Shown: one piece after another, positions 25,373-34,493 of the stretch
Layout: every line of letters starts with the position of its first letter
How positions within the stretch are numbered: position 1 is the first letter of the stretch
Assembly (NCBI GenBank): GCA_023401925.1
Contig: JAEXDA010000002.1
Coordinates: 62,001 to 126,000 of the forward strand
DNA: 64,000 nt
Direction of reading: 5' to 3'
Source: Bacillota bacterium
GTDB taxonomy: Bacteria; Bacillota; UBA4882; UBA8346
The notes under the pieces: model-generated
Told to the model about the DNA's origin: nothing
Database searches by the model: none
Seen by the model: only the letters and a program-made list of their open reading frames with translations
Made by a program: the position numbers and the translations under genes

Positions 25373-28300
25373 ATGACAATAACCGAGCTTTCGATTAAAC
25401 GCCCGATATTTATTATCGTCGTGTTTATGGTATTAGCCCTAATGGGCATTTTTGGTTATGCGCAGCTAAAATATGAATTGGTTCCGAATATCGAAATTCC
25501 CAATATCTTCATCATCACCCAATATAGTGGCGCAGCAGCCAATGAAGTTGAATCTACGGTTACCCGGAAGATCGAAGACGGCGTGGCGACTTTGGATGGA
25601 ATTGATTCCCTTCAATCCACCTCTTCGGAAGGAATTTCATTTGTCAATATAGCGTATAAGCAAGGTGTCAATGTCGGTTTAGCCCTACAGGATGCTCAAC
25701 GGAAAGTGAATCAAGTGGTTTCCGATTTGCCGGATGGCGTCGCGGCTCCGATATTGATGAAATTCTCTATGAGTGACATGCCAATCCTGCGCCTGGGCAC
25801 AACCAGCAATATATCGGACAAAAAATTGTATAAACTGGTTGATAAACAAATTAGTCCGGCTTTAAGCCAGGTCCCCGGTGTAGGTCAAGTTTATATCACC
25901 GGAGGCGTCGAGCAGGAAATCAAGATCTATGTCAACTCAGACAAAATGAAGGCTTACGGATTATCAATTACTGGAATTAAGCAGGGTATAGCTACAGCCA
26001 ATTTGGATGTTCCCACCGGGACAGTTAAAGACCGCGACCGCCAATTTACAATCCGGTTAGCTGGAAATGTTGATAGTCTGAAAGATTTACGAGAACTTAT
26101 CATTGGCCGTTCCCAGCAAGGAGGAGCTATCCGGCTAAAGGATGTGGCTGTTGTAGCGGATGGTGTCAAGGATGCATCCACGATTACCCGTGTAAACGGA
26201 AAAGACTCCCTGGGAATCATGATTACCAAGCAGACCGATGCCAATGCGGTGGAAGTCGCCAAATTGGTCCGGGAGAAACTAAAAGATCTATCTCATGAAC
26301 ATGCCGGTATTAATTTACAATTTACTGTTGCCGAAGATTCGACCGAGTATACAACCGACTCCGCGAATGCGGTAAAAGAAGACTTATTAATCGCTGTATT
26401 ATTGGTGGCGGGGATTATGTTAGTCTTCTTGCATAGCATCCGTAATGCATTGATCGTCATGGTCGCCATTCCGGCTTCGCTGGTTTCAACCATGATCGGA
26501 ATGTGGGTTTTCGGTTTTTCTTTAAACATGCTCAGTTTACTTGCCTTATCGCTGGCGATAGGAATTTTGGTTGATGACTCTATTGTGGTTTTGGAAAATA
26601 TTCACCGCCATTTGGAGATGGGGGAAGAGCATCATACGGCTGCCTTAAACGGGCGGAATGAAATTGGTTTTACGGCTATCAGTATAACCTTGGTTGACGT
26701 GGCGGTTTATTTACCGCTATCCATGGTTTCAGGGATGATCGGCGGCATGATCCGTCAGTTCTCGTTGGTGATTGTCTTTGCAACATTAATGAGTCTTTTC
26801 GTATCCTTTACCCTGACTCCAATGCTTGCATCCAGGTTCTCAAAGTTGCAAGACCTCACCCAAAAGACTCTGATGGGGCGTTTTGGAAGATGGTTTGAAA
26901 AGCTTTTCGAAAGTTTCACCAACGATTATCTTTATATATTAAAATGGAGTTTGAGGCACCGTTTTTCAGTGTTGTTAATCGCAGTCTTGCTTTTCGTGAC
27001 AAGTCTTTCTTTATTGCCGCTTGGTTTTATCGGTTCTGAATTTATGGCAACCGGTAATGATCAAGGCCAATATACCGTAACCATGGAATTGCCTCAGGGA
27101 ACAAAACTGGAGCAGACTAACCAGGTGACCCGGGAAGTCGAAGAATTCTTAATGAAGATGCCTGAAACCGAAAAAATAATCGCCACAGCCGGAAGTGCTT
27201 CCGCGGGGTTTTCCATGTCGAGTTCTCCGAATAATGCAGTCATTTCCGTGACAGCTATTCCGGTTAATAAGCGGATTAAAACGGTTGATGACATGATGAT
27301 GGAAGCAAAGGCAATGATGGCCGGGATTCCAGGCGTTAAGGGGCATGTGAATATAGCAAGTTCTTTTGGAGGCGGTCAGGCTCCGATCCAGCTAAAGGTA
27401 ACCGGGGATAGCTGGAATAAGGTATCGCGCGGCGCCGAAATTGTGCGAAGAGTCATGCAATCCATACCCGGGACGGCGGATGTCCAGTTATCGTCCAACG
27501 CGGGAAATCCCGAACGGCAAATCCAGATTGATCGGGAGAAGATGGCATCTTTCGGCTTAACTATGGCTGAGGTCGGTAATGCTTTAAGTGTAGATTTGGC
27601 GGGAGATACCAGTTATTCTTTTCGCGATAAGGATCGAAATGAATATGACACGCGAATCATTTTGGATGAATCCAGCCGCAGCAGAACATCGGATATTGGG
27701 GATATCACTCTCACCAATAGTCAAGGGAAATCCATCGCTTTAAAGCAATTCGCCAGTTTCAAACACACATTGGGCCCGACTAAGATTGAACGGTACAACC
27801 GAAATTATTCCATTACGGTAAGTTCGCAGGCTATCGGCCGCCCTAGCGGTTCAATTTCCCAGGACATCAACAAAGCAATTGCCAAAGAAAAATTGCCGGA
27901 CGGTGTCAAGCTAGTATATAGCGGTAGTATCAAAAGCATGATGGAGTCATTTGCCAGTTTAGGGCTGGCATTACTTGCGGCTATTATATTTGTGTATCTG
28001 ATCATGGCGGCCCTTTATAATTCGTTTATTTACCCCTTTATCGTTCTGTTTTCAGTGCCTCTCGCCATTATCGGTTCCCTTTGGGCATTAGCCTTAACGA
28101 TGAATTCCATGAATGTTTTCTCAATCTTGGGTATCATCATGGAAATCGGCTTGGTAAGTAAGAACGCCATATTGCTGGTAGACTTTGCAAATAAGGCCCG
28201 GGAAGATGGCGCGGAAGTTCGTGAAGCCTTGCTGGAAGCGGGAAAAGAACGGTTACGCCCGATTTTGATGACGACCTTGACGATGATATTGGGTATGTTG

Positions 28301-28474
28301 CCGATAGCAATGGCTAATTCCGCCGGCTCGAGCATTAAGAACGGACTGGGATGGGCCTTGATAGGCGGACTTACTATCTCAATGTTAATGACTCTTATCG
28401 TGGTACCGGTCGTTTATACAATTGTTGATCGAGTTCAAAAACGCTTTGTTAAAAGGAATGAGGTTGCCTATTAA
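25373..28474 (+). CDS. RND-family efflux pump (HAE1/AcrB-like)
   Basis: The proton-driven inner-membrane pump, 1033 residues, the normal family size with twelve membrane segments and two large periplasmic loops. Landmarks are the N-terminal IKRPIFIIVVFMVLALMG, the proton-relay pair Asp401-Asp402 in ILVDDSIVVLENI, and the mirrored second half (IGLVSKNAILLVDFANKAREDG). No outer-membrane channel gene follows, so a TolC-like partner would be encoded elsewhere. MarR, adaptor and pump form one operon closed by a terminator; copy 1 of the hairpin element interrupts it. Confidence 0.93.
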   Translation: MTITELSIKRPIFIIVVFMVLALMGIFGYAQLKYELVPNIEIPNIFIITQYSGAAANEVESTVTRKIEDGVATLDGIDSLQSTSSEGISFVNIAYKQGVNVGLALQDAQRKVNQVVSDLPDGVAAPILMKFSMSDMPILRLGTTSNISDKKLYKLVDKQISPALSQVPGVGQVYITGGVEQEIKIYVNSDKMKAYGLSITGIKQGIATANLDVPTGTVKDRDRQFTIRLAGNVDSLKDLRELIIGRSQQGGAIRLKDVAVVADGVKDASTITRVNGKDSLGIMITKQTDANAVEVAKLVREKLKDLSHEHAGINLQFTVAEDSTEYTTDSANAVKEDLLIAVLLVAGIMLVFLHSIRNALIVMVAIPASLVSTMIGMWVFGFSLNMLSLLALSLAIGILVDDSIVVLENIHRHLEMGEEHHTAALNGRNEIGFTAISITLVDVAVYLPLSMVSGMIGGMIRQFSLVIVFATLMSLFVSFTLTPMLASRFSKLQDLTQKTLMGRFGRWFEKLFESFTNDYLYILKWSLRHRFSVLLIAVLLFVTSLSLLPLGFIGSEFMATGNDQGQYTVTMELPQGTKLEQTNQVTREVEEFLMKMPETEKIIATAGSASAGFSMSSSPNNAVISVTAIPVNKRIKTVDDMMMEAKAMMAGIPGVKGHVNIASSFGGGQAPIQLKVTGDSWNKVSRGAEIVRRVMQSIPGTADVQLSSNAGNPERQIQIDREKMASFGLTMAEVGNALSVDLAGDTSYSFRDKDRNEYDTRIILDESSRSRTSDIGDITLTNSQGKSIALKQFASFKHTLGPTKIERYNRNYSITVSSQAIGRPSGSISQDINKAIAKEKLPDGVKLVYSGSIKSMMESFASLGLALLAAIIFVYLIMAALYNSFIYPFIVLFSVPLAIIGSLWALALTMNSMNVFSILGIIMEIGLVSKNAILLVDFANKAREDGAEVREALLEAGKERLRPILMTTLTMILGMLPIAMANSAGSSIKNGLGWALIGGLTISMLMTLIVVPVVYTIVDRVQKRFVKRNEVAY

Positions 28475-28541
28475 TTAAAAGGTAAGTTCAATAACAACAA
28501 CGACTATTCATTATAGATTCAATCTATCTGTCCATTGATCG

Positions 28542-28597
28542 AACTCCTCACCCTTTCCCTCCTATAAAAAAGGTTGGGACAGGGAGGAGTTTTTTTG
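28542..28597 (+). terminator. Rho-independent terminator of the efflux operon
   Basis: aactcctc-a-ccctttccc pairs with gggacagggaggagtt and is followed by seven Ts. The next 220 bases hold nothing I can name. Confidence 0.8.
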
Positions 28598-28818
28598 GAA
28601 ACTGGATCAGATAAAATATAGACTTGAAGGCGAAAGCCCGAGGAGTGTTTCTGAAATAAATGAAGAGACTATTGAAAAGAGGGAATTGGTTTAGGGAACA
28701 AGCTCAGTGATAGCAGGAACTACAAAATTGATTTCAAGAATGATATGAACGGTCACCAAAACGAGGGAATCGCTCTCTAAAATGAAGGCAGTAATGCATG
28801 TAGGGATGCTAAAATGAT

Positions 28819-29604
28819 TTATTTAAACAAGGAAAATGTAATTACTGCAGCGGCTAAAAATATACGGTACCATACAAAGGGTAAAAAACTTTTTCGTCGC
28901 AACCAGCGAAGCAGAAAGCTGATGACTAAGAAACCGACCAGAGCGGAAGTGGCAATACCCACTATAAATGGAGCGGTTAGGACAGCGGAGCTCAGGTGAC
29001 GGAGTTGTATAAGACCGGCTCCGGTAATGATTGGCGTGGATAGTAAAAAAGAAAACCGGGCAGCGTCTTCCCGGGTTAGCCCCAAAAATAATCCGCAGGC
29101 GATGGTAATTCCTGAACGGGAAACACCGGGAATGATTGCGAAGGCTTGGGATAGACCGATAATGAAGCTTTGGCCAAAGGAAATGGTTTCACTCTGCTGA
29201 CGTTTTGCTCCATAGCGATCCGCTATATAAAGAATAATGCCCATAATGAATAGCATCATTCCAATCAGGAGGGGATTCCGTAAAGACTTTTCGGCAGCCT
29301 GTTCCAGCATCATACCGCTAATGGCACCCGGGATAGAAGCTATCACCAAAAACCAAAACATTCGGCCTTCAAAAGTTTTAAACCCGCTGCTTAAGCCATT
29401 TTTGATGAGAATAAACCAATCTTTCCAGAAGAAAGCAATCACAGCGAATAATGTTCCAATATGCAAAGCCACATCAAAAGTTAAACCCGGATCCGGCCAA
29501 TTCAAAAGCCAAGGAATGAGAATTAAATGGGACGAACTGGAGATGGGTAAAAATTCCCCCAACCCTTGGGTGAGTCCAAGAATGAATGCCTGAAAAATAG
29601 TCAT
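28819..29604 (-). CDS. uppP: Undecaprenyl-diphosphate phosphatase UppP (BacA)
   Basis: An integral membrane phosphatase that recycles the lipid carrier for peptidoglycan and other glycans, 261 residues. Both catalytic regions are present: GLTQGLGEFLPISSSSHLIL at the N-terminus and PGVSRSGITIACGLFLGL near residue 165. ATG at 29604 has ggaga eight bases upstream; a longer frame starting 48 bases earlier lacks a site. Overproduction is known to give bacitracin resistance. It is monocistronic, with nested inverted repeats upstream. Confidence 0.93.
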   Translation of the reverse strand: MTIFQAFILGLTQGLGEFLPISSSSHLILIPWLLNWPDPGLTFDVALHIGTLFAVIAFFWKDWFILIKNGLSSGFKTFEGRMFWFLVIASIPGAISGMMLEQAAEKSLRNPLLIGMMLFIMGIILYIADRYGAKRQQSETISFGQSFIIGLSQAFAIIPGVSRSGITIACGLFLGLTREDAARFSFLLSTPIITGAGLIQLRHLSSAVLTAPFIVGIATSALVGFLVISFLLRWLRRKSFLPFVWYRIFLAAAVITFSLFK

Positions 29605-29644
29605 AAAAGATCTCCTATCATAATCCTGGCATAGAAAAACCGTA

Positions 29645-29710
29645 TTTTTCATCGCGAAAAAAGCATAAAAATTCCTTTATGCTACAAACATACTATATTT
29701 TGCGATGAAA
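29645..29710. repeat. Nested inverted repeats upstream of uppP
   Basis: Outer arms tttcatcgcgaaaa and ttttgcgatgaaa enclose an inner pair agcataaa / tttatgct. The structure begins about 40 bases before the uppP start on its promoter side and could be an operator or an RNA leader fold. Confidence 0.5.
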
Positions 29711-29772
29711 GCGATGGCGAAATACTCATCAATTCGTATTGGTTGACGAAAACCATAGAGATTCTGTTTTTG

Positions 29773-29841
29773 AAAAACTAGTAGAAGGAGATATTATGGT
29801 ATTTTTGAATAGGTAATCAATTCTTCCTCTTCTAGTTTTTT
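29773..29841 (+). terminator. Long hairpin with U-run enclosing a six-codon mini-ORF
   Basis: aaaaactagtagaaggag pairs with cttcctcttctagttttt (two mismatches), and the arm ends in six Ts. The left arm contains gaaggag, followed by ATG and five codons (MVFLNR), so a ribosome on the mini-ORF would disrupt the stem. This could be an attenuator or simply a terminator. The transcript it belongs to is unclear. Confidence 0.4.
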
Positions 29842-30041
29842 AATCATGCGGGGTGACAGATGAAGGACGGGCATGAACTGTTGTAGTTTATGCTAACTTA
29901 TTTGTGAATAGACTTTTTCATTCATCTACTGGTAAACGCCTTAAATAGCAATTGTATGCTTTTATTGCTTTCGATCATAATAATAGTATTCATAGCCCCA
30001 ACTTGCCGGGGCAACCAAAGGATGAACGGGAGGTGAGAGAA

Positions 30042-30230
30042 TTGAATCATTCGGAGCAGAAAAAAGAAATGGGGGAAATCAGTCGATTACTTCAAGAAAA
30101 AGCCGAAAAAGGCTTTGAATTTGGAAAATCGTCGCAGGCGGAAGAAGATGCCACTCAGATCGGGCAATCCAAGAGCAACCATACAGAAAGCAATCATAAA
30201 GGGATTGATCGAGGCCGATGGGCAGATTGA
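30042..30230 (+). CDS. Small hydrophilic hypothetical protein
   Basis: Sixty-two residues from a TTG start at 30042 with a strong gggaggtga site; begins MNHSEQKKEMGEISRLL and ends GIDRGRWAD. It is rich in Glu, Lys, Gln, Ser and Asn with no hydrophobic segment. Its composition recalls small acid-soluble spore proteins of minor classes, but I see no defining motif. A hairpin (gcccc...ggggc) lies upstream and a clear terminator downstream, so it is probably a real single gene. Confidence 0.5.
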   Translation: MNHSEQKKEMGEISRLLQEKAEKGFEFGKSSQAEEDATQIGQSKSNHTESNHKGIDRGRWAD

Positions 30231-30325
30231 ATAGGATACTTCTTCGTTTTACTTCAAGGTAAATCAAGATTTTTTATTGAATTTGGATCTCTGACAATTT
30301 TTAACTGAAATGTAGCTTTTTATCT

Positions 30326-30354
30326 AGTCAGGGCCTTTAGCCTTGACTTTTTTT
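30326..30354 (+). terminator. Rho-independent terminator
   Basis: agtcagggc pairs with gccttgact around a five-base loop, then seven Ts. It ends the small gene at 30042-30230. Confidence 0.75.
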
Positions 30355-30534
30355 AATGGTTCTTTTAGGATGGTAGGTATTTACTTCAACATTTACATAA
30401 GATGCAATTAAATGTTAAAAATTCCTAGTAATTGAACATATTATTCCCAAAGTAAACCAAAATTTTTTTATAATCCCAACGTAACTGCAGTCTTAGTCGC
30501 TTTCGGAAGGACGCAAGGAAAGAAGGACGATCCG

Positions 30535-30672
30535 ATGATACTTGCCCTTCAAAGATTTCAGGGATATGGCGTGATTGTAATTATGGGTGAACTGACTTAT
30601 CAAGAACTCAGGCTGAAAGTTCCCATGCAAAAAATAAAGTATTTGAGTGAGCGGCTTATTTTAAGTCCGTAA
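30535..30672 (+). CDS. Possible 45-residue protein
   Basis: Reads MILALQRFQGYGVIVIMGEL then a basic tail ending RLILSP; agaagga lies about eight bases before the ATG. A short structured stretch (ctttcggaag, ggacgcaagg) precedes it. I do not recognise the protein. The following 220 bases hold only an 11-codon frame (MSCSQDKTVKN, after agaagggg) before the nitroreductase. Confidence 0.3.
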   Translation: MILALQRFQGYGVIVIMGELTYQELRLKVPMQKIKYLSERLILSP

Positions 30673-30896
30673 AATTATCAGGTAAAGAGCGGCCAGGAAT
30701 AGTGAGGATATATATTGGGAAGGTGCGGCCGTAATCGTTTAGAAGGGGAAAGAATGAGCTGTTCTCAGGATAAAACCGTAAAGAACTAATTTTATATTTT
30801 GTGATATAATTTGATATATTGTAACTAAACCAAGATTGAATTTGACTATCGGACTACGATGGTATCGCGCCAAGCGTGAAGAAAGGGGCACGTAAG

Positions 30897-31523
30897 TTGC
30901 AAAAAAACGAGAATTTAGCACTTAGAAATGAAACATTAAAAACGATTGCCAACCGTCACAGTATTCGTTCATTTGCGGACACCCCGGTTTTAGAGGAAGA
31001 TATTCTGACCTTAGTTGATGCTGCAAATAAGGCTCCTTCCGCCCATAATCAACAGTCATGGCATTTTATCGTCATAAAAGGCGAAAAAAAGCATGAACTA
31101 GTGGATTTGGTCAATAGAAAAGCCGTAGAGTTTCCCAAGTCGACTTCGGTACTGTTGCGAATGGCCTCGCGCTCTATGGCAAGTGCTCCGGTTGTCATTG
31201 CAGTTGCCAATACCGGTGAATTAATCGAACATGGGACCAAATTGTTCGGGGTAGATTTTGAGTTGGCCCATGATTTTTTCCGGACTATGGAAATTCAAAG
31301 CTCCGCTGCAGCAGTTGAAAACCTTTTACTTGCTGCAACCTCTTTGGGTTTAGCAACAGTATGGCTCGGGATTTTATATTTGATAAAAAAAGAAGTTTTA
31401 GAATTATTGGGCGAACCCGGAGGGGAATTTATGGCTGTTATTCCCGTGGGTTATCCGGTAAAGATAACCAAGGGTCCGGAGAAATTACCATTAGAAATGA
31501 TTGTAAAAACTATCGAAAAGTGA
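30897..31523 (+). CDS. Nitroreductase family protein
   Basis: An FMN-dependent oxidoreductase of 208 residues. Family marks are the FMN-phosphate site NRHSIRSFADTPV near the N-terminus, NKAPSAHNQQSWHFIVI, and the C-terminal half LLLAATSLGLATVWLGIL then VGYP. The substrate is unknown; relatives reduce nitroaromatics, quinones or flavins. The start TTG at 30897 lies nine bases after gaaagggg; an upstream in-frame GTG at 30876 is less likely. It is monocistronic. Confidence 0.87.
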   Translation: MQKNENLALRNETLKTIANRHSIRSFADTPVLEEDILTLVDAANKAPSAHNQQSWHFIVIKGEKKHELVDLVNRKAVEFPKSTSVLLRMASRSMASAPVVIAVANTGELIEHGTKLFGVDFELAHDFFRTMEIQSSAAAVENLLLAATSLGLATVWLGILYLIKKEVLELLGEPGGEFMAVIPVGYPVKITKGPEKLPLEMIVKTIEK

Positions 31524-31649
31524 TTGATCCTTGCGGGGGGGTATAGGATATCTTTCACTGGTGTATCTCAGTAGTATTCCGTTAAGTAGATTACGGTTTT
31601 GGGTATCAATTTTTTGCAGGAACAAGGTCATTATAAGGAGAAATTTAAA

Positions 31650-31727
31650 TTGGTGGCAGGGAAAGTGCTAAACGAGTGCGACATTTTTCCGAAGGAGGAT
31701 AGACATTTTGGATTATGCAACCTTTAA
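31650..31727 (+). CDS. Possible leader peptide overlapping cheR
   Basis: TTG at 31650 with ataaggaga upstream opens 25 codons (MVAGKVLNECDIF...GLCNL) that run through the cheR ribosome site and stop 20 bases inside cheR in another frame. The position suggests translational coupling, if it is translated at all. Confidence 0.3.
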   Translation: MVAGKVLNECDIFPKEDRHFGLCNL

Positions 31728-32475
31728 AAAAATGGCCGCTGAATTAACACAAATTGATTTAAGCAGTTATAAGAGTCAACAGATGGATCGCCGGATTAAC
31801 TCATTGATGAGTATCTGGAATCTCAAAACCTATGATGAATTCATAGAGCTTATACAAAACAACCCGCAAAAATATAAAGAGTTTGTCAAAAAGTTGACCA
31901 TCAACGTGTCGGAATTTTTTCGGAATGCCGAACGTTTTCAAGAGTTATGGCGGAATATTTTGCCGGAATTGTTGAACAAACCTCAAATCCGTATCTGGAG
32001 CGCGGGTTGTTCCAATGGGGCTGAACCTTATTCGATCGCTATCATTTTGTGTGAACTTGGCGCCAAAGATCGTGCAAAAATAATTGCCACCGATGTCGAT
32101 CGGGCTATTTTGGAGAAGGCAAGAGAAGCAGCTTATGCTTATAATGAAGTCAAAAGCATACCTCCGGACCTTTTACCCCGTTATTTTGACCAGCAGGCCG
32201 GGTTATATATTTTAAAAGAATCTGTAAAAGGGCTGGTTGAATTTCGGGCCCGGAATTTGCTGGTGGATGATAATGAAGGAAATTTTGATTTGATTGTCTG
32301 CCGTAATGTAGTCATTTATTTTACGGAGGAAGCCAAGCGGGAACTTTATTTAAAATTCATGAAGGCTCTAAATCCAGGTGGTTATTTAATGGTTGGAGGA
32401 ACAGAGCCTATATTGGCTTACCGGCAAATGGATTTTGAAAATCCGCTTACGTCTTTTTATAGAAAGCCGAGATAA
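31708..32475 (+). CDS. cheR: CheR-type protein-glutamate methyltransferase
   Basis: A SAM-dependent methyltransferase of 255 residues. The N-terminal helical CheR_N domain (FKKMAAELTQIDLSSYKSQQ) is followed by the catalytic domain with the SAM motif IWSAGCSNGAEPYSIA near residue 95, the acidic residue in IIATDVDRAIL, and LIVCRNVVIYF. It normally methylates chemoreceptors. No other chemotaxis gene is nearby; isolated cheR genes in this size class are common in Clostridia. The start is TTG at 31708 with gaaggagg eight bases upstream. Confidence 0.88.
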   Translation: MDYATFKKMAAELTQIDLSSYKSQQMDRRINSLMSIWNLKTYDEFIELIQNNPQKYKEFVKKLTINVSEFFRNAERFQELWRNILPELLNKPQIRIWSAGCSNGAEPYSIAIILCELGAKDRAKIIATDVDRAILEKAREAAYAYNEVKSIPPDLLPRYFDQQAGLYILKESVKGLVEFRARNLLVDDNEGNFDLIVCRNVVIYFTEEAKRELYLKFMKALNPGGYLMVGGTEPILAYRQMDFENPLTSFYRKPR

Positions 32476-32533
32476 GAAGTTTGGTTGGACGGGTTATCAT
32501 TCATTTTGAATTTGAATAGGCGGGGATAAACGG

Positions 32534-32893
32534 TTGATTTTTGGCACCGGGGTTGACATCATTGAAATCGGCAGGATCGCTAAGGCGTCTGAAAGTGAGC
32601 ATTTTAATGAAAAGGTATATACTTGGGGCGAATTAGCGGAAACAAAGAAGTTGCCGCACCGCTTGGCAGGGTTTTTCGCGGCCAAGGAAGCATTGCTGAA
32701 GGCAATGGGTACGGGGTTAGCGGGTTTTAGCTGGCGAGAGATAGAAATTGCTCATAACCCGCAAGGGGCTCCTTATTTTCAAATCAACGGAAAAGTGGCA
32801 GCTTTTATTGAAGCTCAAAGAATTTCCAAAATTCACTTGAGTATTTCTCATTGCAGAGAATATGCAATCGCTCAGGTTGTGCTGGAATTATAA
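32534..32893 (+). CDS. acpS: Holo-[acyl-carrier-protein] synthase AcpS
   Basis: Transfers the phosphopantetheine arm from CoA to acyl carrier protein, 119 residues. The motif GTGVDIIEIGRI opens the protein, and the second magnesium/CoA motif FFAAKEALLKAMGTGL lies near residue 47, followed by WREIEI and HLSISHCREYAIA. The start is TTG at 32534. It heads the run acpS-nnr-alr, a very common order in Bacillota. Confidence 0.92.
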   Translation: MIFGTGVDIIEIGRIAKASESEHFNEKVYTWGELAETKKLPHRLAGFFAAKEALLKAMGTGLAGFSWREIEIAHNPQGAPYFQINGKVAAFIEAQRISKIHLSISHCREYAIAQVVLEL

Positions 32894-32996
32894 GCCTTTC
32901 AGACGCAGAAGAATTTTTAAATTTTAAAAACAGGATAATCATAAAAATAACGCATGGAAAGTAATGACATATTTTTCAGCCAGCTTGGAGGATTAT

Positions 32997-34493
32997 ATGA
33001 AGGTTACATTTGCCGAACAAATGAAGCGAATTGACTGGTTAACTCAAGAACAATTTGGGGTTCCGGGATTGGTGTTAATGGAGAGAGCTGCCATTGCAGT
33101 TATGGAATCGATGGAAGATCGTTATGGAAATCTTGCCGGTAAACGGATTTATATTTGTTGCGGAAAAGGGAATAACGGTGGCGATGGATTCGCCTTAGCC
33201 CGGTTACTAACTGAAAAGGCAACGCAGACAATCATTGTCCTAGCATATGATGGGAATACAAATCAAGGGTTGGCTTCTCAAAACCTCCAGCTGGCTACCT
33301 GGTTTGGGATTCAAACTAAAGTATGGAGCGAGTTGGATTCCCAAGAACTGCAGGAAGCCGACATTATTGTGGATGCTTTGCTTGGTACGGGAGCGGTTGG
33401 CGTACCGAATGGCCCGCTTGCCAAGATGATTTGCGCTATCAATGAATCAAAAAAGCCGGTTGTTGCCGTTGATGTGCCTTCCGGGGTAGTTGTAGATACC
33501 GGTCAGGTAAATGATATCGCCATTAAGGCTGATTTAACAGTGACTTTTGGATTACCCAAACCGGGTCTGCTATGTTTCCCCGGTGCCGAAAATACCGGTG
33601 AATTGGTGGTTCGTCAAATCGGGTTTCCTAGACAATTGTTGGAGGATGAGGGCTTAGATTTAAATTTACTTACCGATTCCGAAGTCAGAAAGCTACTTCC
33701 TAGACGTCCCTTGACAGCTAATAAGGGGACCAATGGTCACCTTTTGGTAATCGGAGGTTCTACGGGAATGACAGGAGCGGCTGTTTTAGCTGGTTTAGCG
33801 GGACTTCGTGTAGGATGCGGTCTTGTAACAGCGGGAGTCCGACAAGATTTATCGATTCCGGAGAAACCGGCCGAAATACTGTTGGTGCCTTGGCCAGAAT
33901 TAATCCGAACCTGGGATAAATACCAAAGTTTTGTTTTTGGGCCAGGGCTGACTAAACTGGAGGATGGGGAATCCCTTTTATTTGAACTGTTGGACCACGC
34001 GGAGGCCCCTTTAGTCATTGATGCCGACGGTTTAAATTTGCTGGCAGCCAATCCAAAATTATCTAAACGATTTCGACAGCCCATTGTGTTGACTCCGCAC
34101 CCCGGTGAGATGTCCCGGCTTGCAGGTATGACGGTTTCAGAAATTCAAGCCGATCGAATTACAGTGGCTCGCAGGTTTGCCGCAGAATGGGAAGTTACAG
34201 TCGTTTTAAAAGGCGCTCGGACTATAATCGCGGCCCCTGATGGAAGAGCTTTTATCAACCCTACAGGAAATCCGGGGATGGCAACCGCAGGAACCGGAGA
34301 TGTTTTGGCGGGAATGATTGGCGGGTTAATCGCCCAGGGTTTGGAGGCCACTCATGCGGCTGTTGTTGGTACCTATCTTCATGGTTTGGCCGGCGATATT
34401 GCCGCTGCGCGACTTGGTCCGATTGGAATTATCGCCAGCGATTTGATTTCAGTTCTTCCGAATGCCATGAAGAAGGTGTTTGCGATTGAATAG
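32997..34493 (+). CDS. nnr: Bifunctional NAD(P)HX epimerase / dehydratase (Nnr)
   Basis: Repairs hydrated NADH and NADPH. It has 498 residues: an N-terminal YjeF_N epimerase domain (1-215, with CGKGNNGGDGFALAR and DALLGTGAVG) and a C-terminal ribokinase-like dehydratase domain (about 230-495, with NKGTNGHLLVIGG, DADGLNLLA, TPHPGEM and AGTGDVLAGMIGGLIAQG). ATG at 32997 follows ggagg; an ATG 33 bases upstream has no site. It overlaps alr, which it precedes. Confidence 0.93.
   Translation: MKVTFAEQMKRIDWLTQEQFGVPGLVLMERAAIAVMESMEDRYGNLAGKRIYICCGKGNNGGDGFALARLLTEKATQTIIVLAYDGNTNQGLASQNLQLATWFGIQTKVWSELDSQELQEADIIVDALLGTGAVGVPNGPLAKMICAINESKKPVVAVDVPSGVVVDTGQVNDIAIKADLTVTFGLPKPGLLCFPGAENTGELVVRQIGFPRQLLEDEGLDLNLLTDSEVRKLLPRRPLTANKGTNGHLLVIGGSTGMTGAAVLAGLAGLRVGCGLVTAGVRQDLSIPEKPAEILLVPWPELIRTWDKYQSFVFGPGLTKLEDGESLLFELLDHAEAPLVIDADGLNLLAANPKLSKRFRQPIVLTPHPGEMSRLAGMTVSEIQADRITVARRFAAEWEVTVVLKGARTIIAAPDGRAFINPTGNPGMATAGTGDVLAGMIGGLIAQGLEATHAAVVGTYLHGLAGDIAAARLGPIGIIASDLISVLPNAMKKVFAIE

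Noticed and set aside
30485..30530. Partial resemblance to a c-di-GMP (GEMM) riboswitch (ggacgcaagg after a short hairpin)
   Set aside because: The 5' half with the conserved cacgca..ggcaaacc element is missing and the stems do not form.
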